Positions 23,981 through 36,497 of a DNA stretch of 64,000 nt are shown piece by piece. The notes below the pieces were generated by a model, which was not told where the DNA came from, searched no databases, and saw only the letters and a program-made list of their open reading frames with translations. Position 1 is the first letter of the stretch. Each line of letters starts with the position of its first letter. This DNA comes from Acanthacorydalis orientalis (lineage: Eukaryota; Arthropoda; Insecta; Megaloptera; Corydalidae), in contig CM068313.1 of assembly GCA_034766995.1 (NCBI GenBank), positions 39,807,996 through 39,871,995 of the forward strand, in the 5' to 3' direction. The position numbers and the translations under genes are program-made.

Positions 23981-24270
23981 TATTTTATCCTCGAGATAGA
24001 TTTGTTTATGTCCAATATTAATAATTAAAATATTTTTTACCTGCTTCGAAATATGTTATATATTCTAAAATAAGCTTAAAAGGTAGTAAAAAAATTGTTT
24101 TGATTTTTTTTTGAATAAAAGTACTCATAACTGGATTTTCATAAACAAAATTATCTAAAATAATTTTACATACACTTTTTGATAATTAAATATAAAAGTA
24201 CTTAAAATTATCTTTCATTCCCTTATTAAATTGACTTTTAGATTATCATCGTGGTATAAATGTATGTATA

Positions 24271-24331
<61 letters not shown>

Positions 24332-24993
24332 ATTAGTGTATGTAATAACATATTGGTATGTGTGATAAACTTTGAGAACAGTCTTTTTTCTATTTAACTT
24401 CAAATGATGAAATAAACAAGTTTTAATATATAATTAAACGCATAAAAACATTTTGAATTACTATTTGGCATTATTATTTAATGTTAGCACATTAAAGGTT
24501 ACGGATTATCTTTCTACTTCGACCAACATCATATAATTATTTTTATAAAAATTGTAAAATAAAAAAATATGTATTAAAAAAGATCACATTAACAAAAAAA
24601 TACTCAACGTTATTTTCTTAGTATATTCTTTATTTATATAACAGTTAACTAATATTGAATTGGCATTTTATCTTACTCTTAGGTGTCTAAATATAAATTA
24701 TTAATGTATATCAATTCGAAAAACTAGAACAGTCTTAAATTATCATTAATAAAATTATATTTATAAAATATTTACTAACTAGGTTCGAGTAATTATTAAA
24801 TTATAAGAAAACGTGTCTTTAAATTGTAATATAATCAGAGTTATGTTGAATGACTGCAATACTTTGTAAATGAAAACCAACAAACAAAACATCTCAGTGT
24901 CTGTCTTTTATTCATTTTTTTTAAATTTATTGTTAGATAATTAAAGTACGAGTTCTATTAAAAAGTCTCCGAAGAGATTTCATTATGGATGTA
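23981..24993. other. AT-rich, one microsatellite
   Basis: No gene or element seen outside the listed array. Confidence 0.5.
24261..24332. repeat. (TA)n(TG)n compound microsatellite
   Basis: About 22 TA units followed by about ten TG units. Confidence 0.95.
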
Positions 24994-25889
24994 TTGGGTT
25001 GATGCATAAGTTCGTGCGTTTTTATTAAATTTAAAATTTTTTTTTTAAATAAACAAAATACATAAACTTATCAATAATGTATTCTCCTCCAACACACACT
25101 CTCACTCTATTCTCTTCCATTGCTTCTTAACGTTCTGGCAGTTTTTCAATTCCACGCCTGAAGAAATTCAGTAGTTTGGAAATGAAGAAGTCATGAAACC
25201 ACCTTGAAGAGCAGCGTCGTTGTTAAAGGAAATTCCTCAGAGATTGCTCGATAGAGAGCGGAAAAGTTGAAAGTCGGATGGAGCAAGATCAGGAGAATAG
25301 GGCGGATGTGGAATAACCTCCCAAACAATCTCTTGACTAACCGCTTTTGTATTGATAACAGAATGTGGACGGGTATGATTATGTTGCAAAATCACTTGAT
25401 GCAGTCTTCCAGGTTATGTTTCTAGAATTTCAGCCTCAAGGCGACGGAATTGTTGGAAATAAACGTTGGCAGTATCGATTGACGTGGATCATCGCGAATT
25501 GAATCATTTAAACGGTCTTCATCAAAGTCAGATGTTCTTCCTAAACGTGGAGAATGATGCAAGTCAAAATGACTCTTCTTGAAACTAGAAAAGCATTTTT
25601 GGTCCGTACTTTCCCCCATGGCGTTCTCCCCGTAAAGGTTCTAGCTGCCTCTCATGACTCACTCACTCCTCGGTTAAACTCAAACAAAAGAATATGTCGG
25701 AAATGTTCGTTTTTTTGTGCTTGACACTCCATTTTTCTTAGCCAACCCTTAGCATAAACTTTCTATTATTCTATTAAATAAAACGGTACTATTGTATTAA
25801 AATGACATTAACGTATGACAAACAGATTTCTTTCCAAAGCACTGTTGCTTTTAAAAATAAAAACACTACGAATTTATGCACCAATCCAG
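24994..25889 (-). mobile_element. mariner deletion derivative, second type
   Basis: 896 bases between TA sites. The left end is TTGGGTTGATGCATAAGTTC and the right end, read inward, is CTGGATTGGTGCATAAATTC, an inverted repeat of about 30 bases with a few differences. Minus-strand coding pieces: from 25619, DQKCFSSFKKSHFDLHH and FDEDRLNDSIRDDPRQS (DNA-binding region), and at about 25390-25240 QHNHTRPHSV, PHPPYSPDLAPSDFQLF (DDE end). The second catalytic aspartate is Asn (QHN for QHD). The third is intact, 34 residues later. The middle with the first aspartate is deleted. Confidence 0.85.
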
Positions 25890-26130
25890 TACAATGACTT
25901 TTAATAGATAGATTTTAAAACAGTTTTAACAGGTAACATTTGTTTTATTCCTATCAAAAATAATTATGGTTTGATAATTTCACAGACTTGACCTTTTCAT
26001 GTTTGTATATTTTCATTTTATACGTTTATTTTTATTTCATCAGTGTTAATTTAATACTAATTGATTTCTTCTGATGTATGTCTTTCACTTATCTATATTA
26101 CATATATACATACATACATACATACATACA

Positions 26131-26183
<53 letters not shown>

Positions 26184-27240
26184 AAGTTGAATTTGAAACA
26201 ATAATTCTTAAAATTCGATTATGTAACAAGTTGTAAATAAAACGATAAACAACAACTTTCTATAAACAATTACAAATATAAATTTGCGTACTCTTATCTG
26301 TGTCAAAAAATAACACTATATTTTATATCCGTGACTATATGCATATAAAAAAATATACATGTCGATTGTAAATCTTATTTGAGTGCTTTTTTCGTTTCTT
26401 AACATTTGAACAATTGATGGTAACACACGTTTTATGTATTATAATTAAACTAATTACTTTTCAAAGTTTATTGATAACGTGACAGCAGTTCATTATATCT
26501 TACTTTCTCATCTAAAAAAACATATTCATCCGCAAATCATATTGGCATGCAATGTTGTTAAACCAGAAACTTTGAAGCATTGAACCGTATCGGAAATAAT
26601 TCTTTCTTATTCGTTTCCAACGAGCAATCAGTATATTTCCGGATAGTGAGTTTCTTTGAAAAATATGTAACGTACCAGTGAATATATCGACAAAACTTTT
26701 TTCGTGAATTACGAATGTATGAAATGAGATGCTTCGAATATACTTTTTAATTATTTAAATTGTATATCGTTTTTAACATTTTGTTTATTTATAAGAAGTG
26801 TTTTATTTTATTTTAAGTTTCTATGGTATATTTTTTGCTTTATGAGTGCTTACTTATCTAAAAGTATTTCTTTTTTATTTATCATATTACAGCTCTTTTA
26901 TTTAAAGGTTTTAACAAATTATAATTTCTATTCAGAAAATTACAATAGAATTTTTAAATAAACTATCATTATTAATAATATTATGTTTTGTCAACCTATT
27001 GAAGATCTAGATTTAGGAATCCATTGATAATTTCCAAAGAAACTATAATCTCAGAGCTCTATCTTTTGGGTGATATATTTAACAGTCAGTAATATTTTTT
27101 CTAATGAGACTAAATTTATTACTCTTTCTTTCATTAAAAAAAATACAGTCATTCAAAAATCAGAAAAATCATGTTTTTTCATTTGAAATCCTATAAAAAT
27201 TGTGAGCTTGAGAATTGAGTTAAATAATATTTTTTTCCAA
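25890..27240. other. AT-rich, one microsatellite
   Basis: Bases 26500-26700 are slightly richer in CpG, without recognisable content. Confidence 0.45.
26101..26182. repeat. (CATA)n(TA)n microsatellite
   Basis: Six CATA units, then about 22 TA units. Confidence 0.95.
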
Positions 27241-27643
27241 AAGTTCATCACTGGAAGAAATCGTATAAAAAATTTCGAAACTCTACGTCCAGGGTACAAG
27301 ATGTGACCGATGTGAACCCGTTTTTTGTACACTTGATTGTTTCAAAATTTGTACACTCAACAGTAATGTTTCTTCTGTAAGTTTTCAATTATAATCAATT
27401 TTTCCGCTTCCATTTATATGTTTCCAATCAAAAGATTTATGTTTCCCCGAATATTATCGACGATTTTCCAGGATATATCAAATAGATGTGAAATTTCTAA
27501 TAGCCAATCTGAATTAACATATTTTCTCTTGTAACATACCATTCTTTAATTTTTATTTTGTTTATGATAAAAGAATGTCCAATTAATCGAAAAATATTTG
27601 GTAAGAAATGTAGCATACTTCCCCCATCCCTGGCTCCAAAAGG
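27241..27643 (+). pseudogene. piggyBac 3' end remnant (zinc-domain tail)
   Basis: The plus strand around 27290-27355 reads VQGTRCDRCEPVFCTLDCFK, the CxxC...C...DCFK arrangement of a piggyBac C-terminal zinc-binding tail, with stops close by. About 290 bases later the sequence ends GGCTCCAAAAGG directly before TTAA (27644-27647), as a piggyBac terminus should. The left end and the rest of the transposase were not found, so this is a fragment. The motif is short, hence moderate confidence. Confidence 0.45.
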
Positions 27644-27647
27644 TTAA

Positions 27648-28500
27648 ACATGGTTTTTTATTTGTACTAGAATTTACTCTATAATTATACTCGAGTAACA
27701 TTTTGTTTCAATTAAAAAAACGAGTAATATTTGTTAATTGAAACAAAATATTAATATTGTTGAATTTTTATATAATCATTCATCTTCATGATTTTCTTTA
27801 ATAGAATACTTTTTAGTTTCAATCATGTATTTATCATAAATTAAAGTATGTATTAAATAAAAAATTAATTATAGTAGACTATTTAAGACTGTACCATATT
27901 CTAGTAATCGTTTTTTAACATTATAAATCGAATTCGATATCTTTTCCTAAAGTATATTAATACTTTGTCGTATACCAAGTGTTTTTAATACTTGTTTATT
28001 TTTTTATTATAAAATATCTTTACTTGTGCATGAACGTTTTTAATATATTTAGATTTAAATGCTATGAAACATTATACAGTATAATTAATGATAAATGATT
28101 ACTAAATGAGTATTTGTTCTTTTATGATCGATTGTTATTGGCAATTTTTTTTATAAAACGAGGGTGAATTTTCTGACTAAAAACAAAAACAATAACTTAC
28201 AAATTATGAATCATAGGTTTTTCCATAATTTATATTGTTCTACGAGCCGTTCATAATCACTCTGCTGTAAGCGCTTTAAAGAACGCTCACAGTGTCCTAC
28301 AGAGTGGTTGTTCTTATTTTATTCTTATCTCAGTCAAGATTATAACCATCTTACTTAAAACCCCAATTTTAGTACATATTTTTTCTCACTGAAGAGGTAA
28401 TTATTCTCAACATATAATATACTTCAGTTTCGAAAACGTTCCAAAATAATACTACTATAAAAATGTTTCATTGTTATTTTGTCTTTTTGTATGCTCATTG
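27648..28500. other. AT-rich; short CpG-bearing piece near 28240-28310
   Basis: No assignment possible. It may include the left end of the pogo-like element that follows. Confidence 0.4.
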
Positions 28501-28501
28501 T

Positions 28502-29235
28502 TCATAGAAATGTCATCAAAGCTCTTAAAATCACTGTTCTCGAACTCTTATTTTCTAAACTGTCTTCTAAAACCACTGTTTGTCTTACCTTTTTTTTATT
28601 AGATTGAAGGTCCTCACTTGTTATTTCTTCATTAGTAAGTCTAACTGAATTAAATGTAGACATCAATGCGTTTCTACTTTGTAATTCTGTCAAAATTTCT
28701 TGATAAGGACCTAACCAGTTTATCATATGCATTTGAGGTGGGCATATCTACAAATTCCATTAATTTCTCTTCACTTCACATTTATTCTTGAAATAGTTCT
28801 TCCGCATCTTGAACGTTCATGTCTGCATGTCCTTCGCCGCCTAAATGAGAAGCAGTGATTACTAATCGAGTATACTCTACATCTGCAGATAGGATAGCAT
28901 TTTCTCTTTGGACCATTTGGAGTAACAGAACTTTCCAGGAAGAATTAAATGTTAATTGTTTTATATACCTGCAGAACAAGAAACAGTCTTCTGAATTAGT
29001 TTTCAGTAAGAACAGCGACTCATAGATTTTGCATTATTGTATATACAACGGGAATTCCCTGTTTATGACAATAAAAACAGTGTGATAGAAATGTTAGTGC
29101 TATATGAGGGTTGTCCAAGTTTATTAAGTCGTGCTATATGAAAACCATGTTATAAAAATATCCTGTTGTAGGAGGGCTTTTGCATTTTTTGGATCAAAAC
29201 TTTGTTCTCAGAGTACCGTGTTATAAGAGGGTTGA

Positions 29236-29240
<5 letters not shown>
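28502..29240 (-). pseudogene. Probable pogo/Tigger-type transposon, C-terminal remnant
   Basis: The minus strand has coding-like pieces from 28979 to 28502: KVLLLQMVQREN, then ADMNVQDAEELFQE, SEEKLMEFVDMP, NWLGPYQEILTELQ and NEEITSEDLQ. Short acidic helices (ELFQE, LMEFVD) followed by a Pro-Tyr-Glu-Ile helix resemble the acidic tail of Tigger/jerky transposases. At the right, 29095-29240 ends as CTCAACCCTCTTATAACACG on the minus strand, and similar phrases (CAACCCTCATATAGCAC, TATAACATGG) repeat inside, like the ends of insect pogo elements. Several stops and shifts are present. The catalytic core is missing and the left end unknown. Confidence 0.4.
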
Positions 29241-29272
<32 letters not shown>

Positions 29273-29296
29273 TTATGTATATATATATATATATTT
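29238..29296. repeat. (TA)n microsatellite at a transposon end
   Basis: Starts directly at the proposed end of the pogo-like element. One TGCATTATG interruption. Confidence 0.9.
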
Positions 29297-31264
29297 ATTT
29301 CTCTACTGTACTTTTTCCCTACTGTACGGACCTAAAACATAAATACTAGTTGGATACTTTTTTTTCGTCTTTGTCCTGTGCTTATTATAAGTGATGTAAA
29401 GGTGGTTTAAAATTTTCTGAATTATGTGACTGACATTTTGTATAATTAAATTAGATATATCTAATGAATCTATTATAGTTTAATTGAATATATGTATTTA
29501 GATAATATGCTCAGTCTCGTTCAGGTCTGTTGCAGAAATAATGATTGGTATTATAACTCTATCCATCCTCCACTCTACTTTGCTTTCAATAGCGAGATCA
29601 GTGTTTACACGTTTTAGTTTTCGAACTATTCTTGTAAATTATACGTATTTAATATTTCTATGCTAATAAAGAACACAAGTTTCGTAGCTTAATCAATAAA
29701 TGTCGAGTATTGCCAGTTACAAAGCGTGGTTTTATCGGTAATTTGTGCTCTATTACTGTAAAGTTTCCATGTTCTATTTTCGTTATTACTATCGTTATCT
29801 AATACTCAGTATCTTATATCCCGATAAAATTAAAATAAATAAAGAATGTTTAAATAAAATACTTTTTTCGAATGTTTTCTGTTGAAGACTCAATTAATCT
29901 ATATGCTGTATGAATAATTTAAATTGTAATGCGGGTCCAAAATAACAGTTATTCGAAATAAATATAAATTTGAAACTGTACAAATATCATGTCATGTATC
30001 AAAAATGTTCGTGTAACTTTATACTTTTACATTTTATTTATTCGAATTATATCAGGTGCTAATTATTTGTATATATATATATATATATATGTTAATAAAA
30101 ATAATATAAAACATTATACCACTCGAAATATATTGTTTTTTTTATTGTATTAAAATAATTATTGACTTTTCAAGCACCTTTCTATTTTTTTGCAAATATT
30201 ATTAATGCATACACATTTGACACATAACCTTGTACATGTGTGTATTATGTATATGATCACCTGTTTTCATTAATGTTTCATATTGAATAGCAATTTCCAG
30301 TATCGAATGCACATTTCCGTTAGCAATTTAAATATTAAATACCATTCAAAAGCAATCAATTAGCCGAATTATTATTTCTGTAACACGTTCCGATTATGAT
30401 GTATACGTATCGCCTGTCAAATTATCTTACACAAAAGCACATACGAAACAAATATCATTAATTTAAACCTTCTCGCATTACACAATTTCAGTTGCGTGCA
30501 ATCTTTTTAAACGAAAATCTATTGATCGAAATGTTTTTATTTTGGCGAATTATATTTTTAAATAAGTTTCACGCGAACGACCTGTTCAACAAAACCTGTA
30601 TATCAGGTCGGCTTGTATCGACCTCACGATATAACGGCACCAATTTATTCTTTTGAAGTTATCAGACACAATTACGTTTCACGGATATTTGTAAAAAACA
30701 GAACAGTTGATGTATGTGTGTGTGTGTGTTCATAAAAACCATGGAGAGTGACGGCACATTATATTATTATCGGAAATCTGAATGCAGGAAATTTCACTCA
30801 GAATGTTAGATTTTCGTATCGGTTTTTTTTATTGCAGAATCATTTTAATAACAACGAGCGTTTTCCGTTGCATCCAGCTGTTTAATGTGATTGTTTATGT
30901 AAATAGAATGTATTGATATTTTGCAATAGCATTGCGTTTTTTTTTTATTAAATTTGTTATTAGATCGGTAGGAATATAATTGCGGTTTTTGTTTTCCGAA
31001 GTATGATTATTCAAATTTTCAGGATTAAAATATTAAATGTGAAATTAACTTTTCGTCGATTGAAACCAGTAGATTTGATTTTCATTGTTTATTAAATTAA
31101 TTACTGAACTTATGCTATGAAGTTAGAATTATTTTACTATATTCATTTCTAAATAATATTTCTTGCTTTCATAAAAAATATAATTTTTAATTGTTAGCAG
31201 TAAAGATTTGTGATTTATTACTTTCTGAAAAGTTATTGGTGAACATCGATTATATATATATATA
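29297..31264. other. Mostly AT-rich; 30.15-30.90 kb more complex
   Basis: Bases 30150-30900 hold fewer simple repeats and more CpG than their surroundings. They include ACCTGTATATCAGGT, a 15-base palindrome at about 30594-30608, and a (TG)n of seven units at 30717-30729. It may be regulatory. Short open frames near 29510-29690 lack support. A (TA)n of about 11 units sits at 30069-30090. Confidence 0.35.
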
Positions 31265-31580
31265 TTAAGTTGGTAGGAAAATAATCGGTTTTTTCTGAAT
31301 TCTAACTTTATTTTTTTCAATGAAAGTGTCCTTTTATCGTGTTCAGGTTAATATCATTTTAAATTGCATTTTTCGGTCGGCAGCGTCGACTTTGGTTTTA
31401 TTATTAACTGTACTTCAAATTGGGCTATTGAATTAAAGATGGAAAAGAAGTAAATAAGAGCAATTTTTTCTATCAATTCAAAACAGGTGATAAAGCAGCA
31501 ACTACTCATAAATTAAGCTATGTTCTTTGTGGGTGCTGTTAAGGAGCGTGCGTTGTAATGGTTATTCCAAAATTATTTCA
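31265..31580 (+). mobile_element. SETMAR/Hsmar1-like mariner MITE, 5' part, copy 3
   Basis: Begins TTAAGTTGGTAGGAAAATAA directly at the end of a (TA)n run, then follows copy 2 through the leader and MEKK-start region. It breaks off near 31580, just after the VQW-FQN motif region. The 3' end is missing. Confidence 0.8.
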
Positions 31581-31802
31581 AAAAGTCACAGTTACACACT
31601 TACAGCCAGCAAAATTATTTTGACTCACTTGCTGCGACTCTAACGTACCTAAAAGGCAATATTTTTAAAATCAAAAAAATCGAATTAATATTTATATAGT
31701 CTTTTTTCATAGAATTGTCCCTATAAAACACTTGAAATATATTTTAGAACTTGCTTAAGGCACTTAAATATTTTTTAGCAGACGTAAATGCGTACTGTTA
31801 TA

Positions 31803-32366
31803 TTAGGTTGGTAGAAAAATAATTGCGGTTTATGATCTTCACATTCATATAATTTTTTTAATTAAAGTGATTTTAAGTAGTCCAGTACTGTTGGATAACT
31901 AACGCCGAAGTTTTATGCAAGCTTTCGAATTGTTGTGCGTGGTTCTGATTCAACTAAAGCCTTCAGTTGGTCTTTATGAACTGAAGAATGACGCCCACGA
32001 CCTTCTTCATTTTCAAGTCTCTCGTCCTCAGGATGAAAATTTTAGAACCACTATTATACCGCACGGTCCTTAACAGTACCCACACCGAAAACATAGTTTA
32101 ATTTATGAGCAGTTTCTACTGCTTACCGTCCGTTTTGTACTGATACAAAATAGTTCTTATTTACTTCCCTTCCATCTTTAATTCAATAGTGCAATTTGAA
32201 GCAAAATTAATAATTAAACTTAAGTCAATATTACCATAATACAAACCTAAAAATGCACTTTAAAATGATATTAACATGAACATGATGAAATGACACTTTC
32301 ATTGAAAAAAGTTAAGGTTAGAATTCATGAAAACAAAACCCCGCATTTATTTTCCTACCAACCTAA
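31803..32366 (-). mobile_element. SETMAR/Hsmar1-like mariner MITE, complete copy 4
   Basis: 564 bases flanked by TA (31801-31802 and 32367-32368), with ends TTAGGTTGGTAGAAAAATAA and the near-complement. The minus strand carries the same N-terminal transposase third and the same junction after DHLK as copies 1, 2, 6 and 7, with stops. Confidence 0.88.
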
Positions 32367-32598
32367 TATTTGTATTTAATTTTCGGGTGTGCTTTTATAA
32401 ATTAACCTTTTTTATACTTGTGTAGACTGTGATTTTTTTCAATATTAAAATGATTAGTAATCTTAGCATAAACATTATTAATGCAAGACATTTCCATAAT
32501 AACCAGACATTTCCAACACAAATTCAATAAAAAATGTCAACCAATAGGATTACGCCTGAAAATTAAATTTATTATTTAATATTTTAATTTTTATGAGA

Positions 32599-32601
<3 letters not shown>

Positions 32602-32632
<31 letters not shown>
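32602..32632. repeat. (TA)n microsatellite
   Basis: About 14 TA units. Confidence 0.9.
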
Positions 32633-32633
<1 letters not shown>

Positions 32634-33419
32634 CATTAATATATAATTGTAGATAAGAACTCTATAATAAATGTAATCAAGTGCAAATGAGTATGTTGTA
32701 CATATTAAAAATTCACTAGCAAAAAGTACAAACCTAAGTCATAAAGTTTTAATGAACGAACACTTCCTAGAATTTTTTTTAAAAAAAGTAATTTACGTTT
32801 AAAACCCCTATTACAATATTGCAGGATAAACAAGCGTAACATTTCATACATAATAAAGTACTAATAAAAAAGTATCATGCAATCCGTGTAAAAAAATACA
32901 GGATTATTCGGTTTATGTAAATGCGTTTATAAAATAAAAGTTGTATGAAATAACGAACGTTGACGATTTGTTTTTTTATTAACAAAAGTTAAAAATAAAA
33001 AAAAATACGGCGCTCAGTAATGATTACGAGTAGGTTAATATAAAATATTTTTGAAAATTACGATTTTATCACGAAAAAATAAATATTTTGTTAGCTACTG
33101 AATTATTAGAATTTATCATTAAGCACAATTACACAAAACGTTATAATATTCACGTCACGGTAAATGACTGTATTGTATGAAGATTTTGCTGAGTTTTATG
33201 TTTATATGAAAATATTTTTATATTATAATGCAGCGCGGATGGCATTAAAATTTTTATGTATTCTTGTATTTTTATTGAATATTTATAAACACAGCTACTC
33301 AAAATATTGCACACGATTTAGTTTTGTTTCACTTCGTACTAAAAATACATTTTGATGTCTCAGCTGCATACAATAATTCTTGCATATCGTAAAATAATAT
33401 ACACTTTTGAATCAGAATG

Positions 33420-33443
33420 CGTACACACAACACACACACACAC

Positions 33444-33529
<86 letters not shown>

Positions 33530-33542
33530 GCATATATATATG

Positions 33543-33580
<38 letters not shown>

Positions 33581-33622
33581 TATGTATATAGATATAAAGA
33601 GAGAGGTGTGTGTGTGTGAGTA
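33420..33622. repeat. (AC)n(TA)n(TG)n long compound array
   Basis: About 200 bases: AC units, long TA runs broken by regularly spaced TATG and TACA, then (TG)n. The purported Tyr/Ile proteins here are artefacts. Confidence 0.95.
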
Positions 33623-34105
33623 AAGAAGTGTGTATTAAATTATTAATTCATTAAATAATAACAGGTAAAGCAATAATAAAAAATTAAATAATTATGTGAT
33701 GTTTGATACTAAATATTTGAGTTGGAAAACAAAATTAATTAACAGATATTAATATTAATCAATTAATAGTAGATATTAAATATAATAATTTTCCATTATT
33801 TATTTATAATACCCAAGATTATCACAATGTCGTGTAAAATCATTGAACTATGTCTATATTTTTGTTTGTGTCAATATTGATATTTTATCAGTTTAAAATA
33901 AATATTGCATACTTGTATTAAATACACATAGACATGTATCAAACATATTATCTAGAAATATGAATAATGTATTTATACACGTATTTACCCATTTAAATAG
34001 AAGATTACTTAAACGATATTTCAAAGGAGACCATTTTTTACATTATAAAATAAATATTTATATCGTATAGTAATCAAATGACGATTCATTTCGCAACACA
34101 TTGTA

Positions 34106-34675
34106 TCAGGTTGGTTGAAAATATTTACTGTTTAGTTAGTTCGTGCGGGACCCATTTGTCGAACTTTCTTGATTTTCCTAGCTGTTTTAAGTGGTCTAGA
34201 ATTGTTGGATGACTAACGCCTGATTTTTGTGCAAGCTCTCGAATTGTGCATAGTTCTGATTCAACTAACGCCTTCAGTTGGTCGTTATAAAGTAAAGAAG
34301 GACGCCCGCGACCTTCTTCATCTTCAAGGCTCTCGTCCTTAGCTTAAAATTTTTAAACCTACCATTGCACCATACTTTCATTAACAGTACCCATACAAAA
34401 AGCATCGTTTAGTTTACGAACAGTTTCTGCTGCTTTATCACCTGTTTTGAACTCATATAAAAAATCCTCGTATTTACTTTTTTCCATCTTTAATTCAATA
34501 GCTTTATTTGAAACAAAAATTAATAATAAAACCAAAGTCGATGTTACAAAAATACAGACCGAAAAATGCACTTTAAACTAATGTTCACATGAACACGATG
34601 AAATGACAGTTTCATTGAAAAAATTAGGTTAAGTTTCAGAAAAGAAAAACGGAAATTATTTTCCTACAAACCTAA
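34106..34675 (-). mobile_element. SETMAR/Hsmar1-like mariner MITE, copy 5, different deletion
   Basis: 570 bases flanked by TA, with end TCAGGTTGGTTGAAAATATT and, on the other side, the complement of TTAGGTTTGTAGGAAAATAA. The minus strand includes MEKSKYEDFLYEFKTGDKAA and RKLNDAFCMGTVNESMVQW (stop-free from 34571 to 34359), then after decay KFDKWVPHELT before the 3' end. The transposase part therefore runs about 12-15 residues further than in the sister copies, so the deletion arose separately. Confidence 0.85.
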
Positions 34676-35117
34676 TATAGTAAACAAAATTAAAGTTTAA
34701 AAAAGTTTAAAAATTTCGAGAATATCTAGTTTTAACTATTATTTGGCGAATTGAAATTAAATTCGTTAATAAATAAAGAATACAGTATTTATGTTTTTTC
34801 ATAAAGATATAAAAATACAAACTATGCTAACCAAAATCAGTTTGAAGAAAAATCATTTCCACTTAAGACTTTTTTAATGGATTTAGACCAGTGAGAAGTG
34901 TCTATCGACAAGTTCACATTTAAAATTTCCGAATTTAGATTGTAATTGTAAATATGATTAAGTAAGATTATGATCACATTTTTTTCTAACACAAAAGTTT
35001 GTGTTTACTATCCTTATCTAGTATATCGAAAGAGCATCGTTATTTGAAAAAAATCGTATTTATATTACTTTGAGCATCGTGAGTAAAAAAAAGGATTTTA
35101 TATAACTGCAATACACC
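34676..35117. other. AT-rich, no recognised feature
   Basis: Ends with the left target duplication of the hAT element. Confidence 0.5.
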
Positions 35118-35960
35118 TAGTGTTTAAGGTTTCTCGATAGTTTTCATTTTTGGAGGAAAGAAAAATACATTTCATATTTCTCGGGAAATCTGAAGAATTC
35201 TCATATAATATATAAATAACATTTGCCGGCTTAAATTAAGTTTAAAAGGTTATATAACAATGAAATATCACTTTAATACTGAATTCATGTATTTTATTTA
35301 TTATTTTAACACAAAATTCAATATGTATGTAAAAAATGATGGCAAAACAAAATTAAATCCGTTTATTGTTCAACTTTGAAATAATTTTACAAAAAAATAG
35401 CGCATACTAAGTATTATTGGACAATCGATTTCTCTTCTTCGTAACAAAATCGTTAGCAATAGAAAAATTACGTTCATTTTGTGTAGACGTAGGCTTTATT
35501 GTGGACAAAGCATCTCTAAGTAGTTCCAGGTTTGTTGTTCTTGTACCCGTTGTTTGAAATATGTGAAATTCTTGTTTAATAGTTTTCACATTTCACTAGA
35601 AATGCCAACAAATACGACTTTAAAATTATCTACGAATTTTTATTCTAATAAAATTTCAGTAATAATGAAACAGTTCTCAATAAATATCATTTTTAAATGT
35701 TACATAAAAAGTATGTTATTTCTTATGAATTTATAAATAAAATTATATTTATAAATTTTCCAGGTACTGCAATAAAAACAGTAAACATGGACCGTTACAA
35801 ATTATTGATAAAAACAAGAATAATTTCGATATCGATTCCCAGGAAATAAATTTCTGGAGAAATGAGCAAAACAATTTTTACTTTTTTCTCGAGAAGAAAC
35901 ACTATAATTCTCGAGAAATGAGAAAAACAAGTTATTGTTTTTTCTCGAGAAGAAACACTA
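35118..35960 (-). mobile_element. hAT element with transposase tail and AATACACC duplication
   Basis: 843 bases. Exact 8-base duplication AATACACC at 35110-35117 and 35961-35968. Ends read TAGTGTTTAAGGTTTCTCGA and, inward from the right, TAGTGTTTCTTCTCGAGAAA. Right-hand subterminal repeats of TTCTCGAGAA recur three times. The interior holds the last part of a hAT transposase on the minus strand. It is internally deleted, about a quarter of an autonomous element. Confidence 0.9.
35407..35589 (-). pseudogene. hAT transposase C-terminal dimerisation domain fragment
   Basis: A frame of 60 codons reads LLRDALSTIKPTSTQNERNF, then SIANDFVTKKRNRLSNNT and a stop. This is the hAT C-terminal dimerisation signature (L---AL-i-PTS---ER-FS---------R-RL). 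The stop lies where the family usually continues for a few residues. Everything upstream, including the RNase-H-like catalytic domain, is absent from the element. Confidence 0.85.
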
Positions 35961-35968
35961 AATACACC

Positions 35969-36080
35969 ATACATGATATTAAATTTGACACAATCATTGT
36001 AACAAATTGGATTATACTGCATTGTATTCCTATATTTTTTTAATGTGACGCTTTAATTTTTATTTAAATCTGTGAAGAAA

Positions 36081-36145
<65 letters not shown>

Positions 36146-36497
36146 TTCTTTGTACATAATGAGAAAATAAGAAAATCTTTTTAAAAGTAACTTTATTAAG
36201 CCCGACTCCAGATCTTAAAACAGAATATTTTATTTTGATAGTATATGATTTTAGCGGGAGAGGGAACAGACACAACGTATATTTTTTTAAAGGAACTCGA
36301 CTGGAAAACAGAAAAGTACTTTAATCTTCAATAAACTATTATATAATAACTTCATATTTTTTCTCGTTTAATGCAACCCTCATGAAAAAAATATAAAATA
36401 GTTATCTGTTTAACCCAAGGAAATCTTTTTACTAGTTATTGTCTATAAAATAAATAATTAATCGATTATGACATGTTAATAAACTTTTTCACTATTA
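35969..36497. other. AT-rich, one microsatellite
   Basis: Nothing else seen. Confidence 0.5.
36083..36141. repeat. (TA)n microsatellite
   Basis: About 29 uninterrupted TA units. Confidence 0.95.

Larger units (their letters stand above)
32367..34105. other. AT-rich with microsatellites
   Basis: No gene or element apart from the listed arrays. Confidence 0.5.

Noticed and set aside
29510..29690. Open frames with a possible membrane segment
   Set aside because: Two frames are equally open, there is no start or splice support, and no family is recognised.
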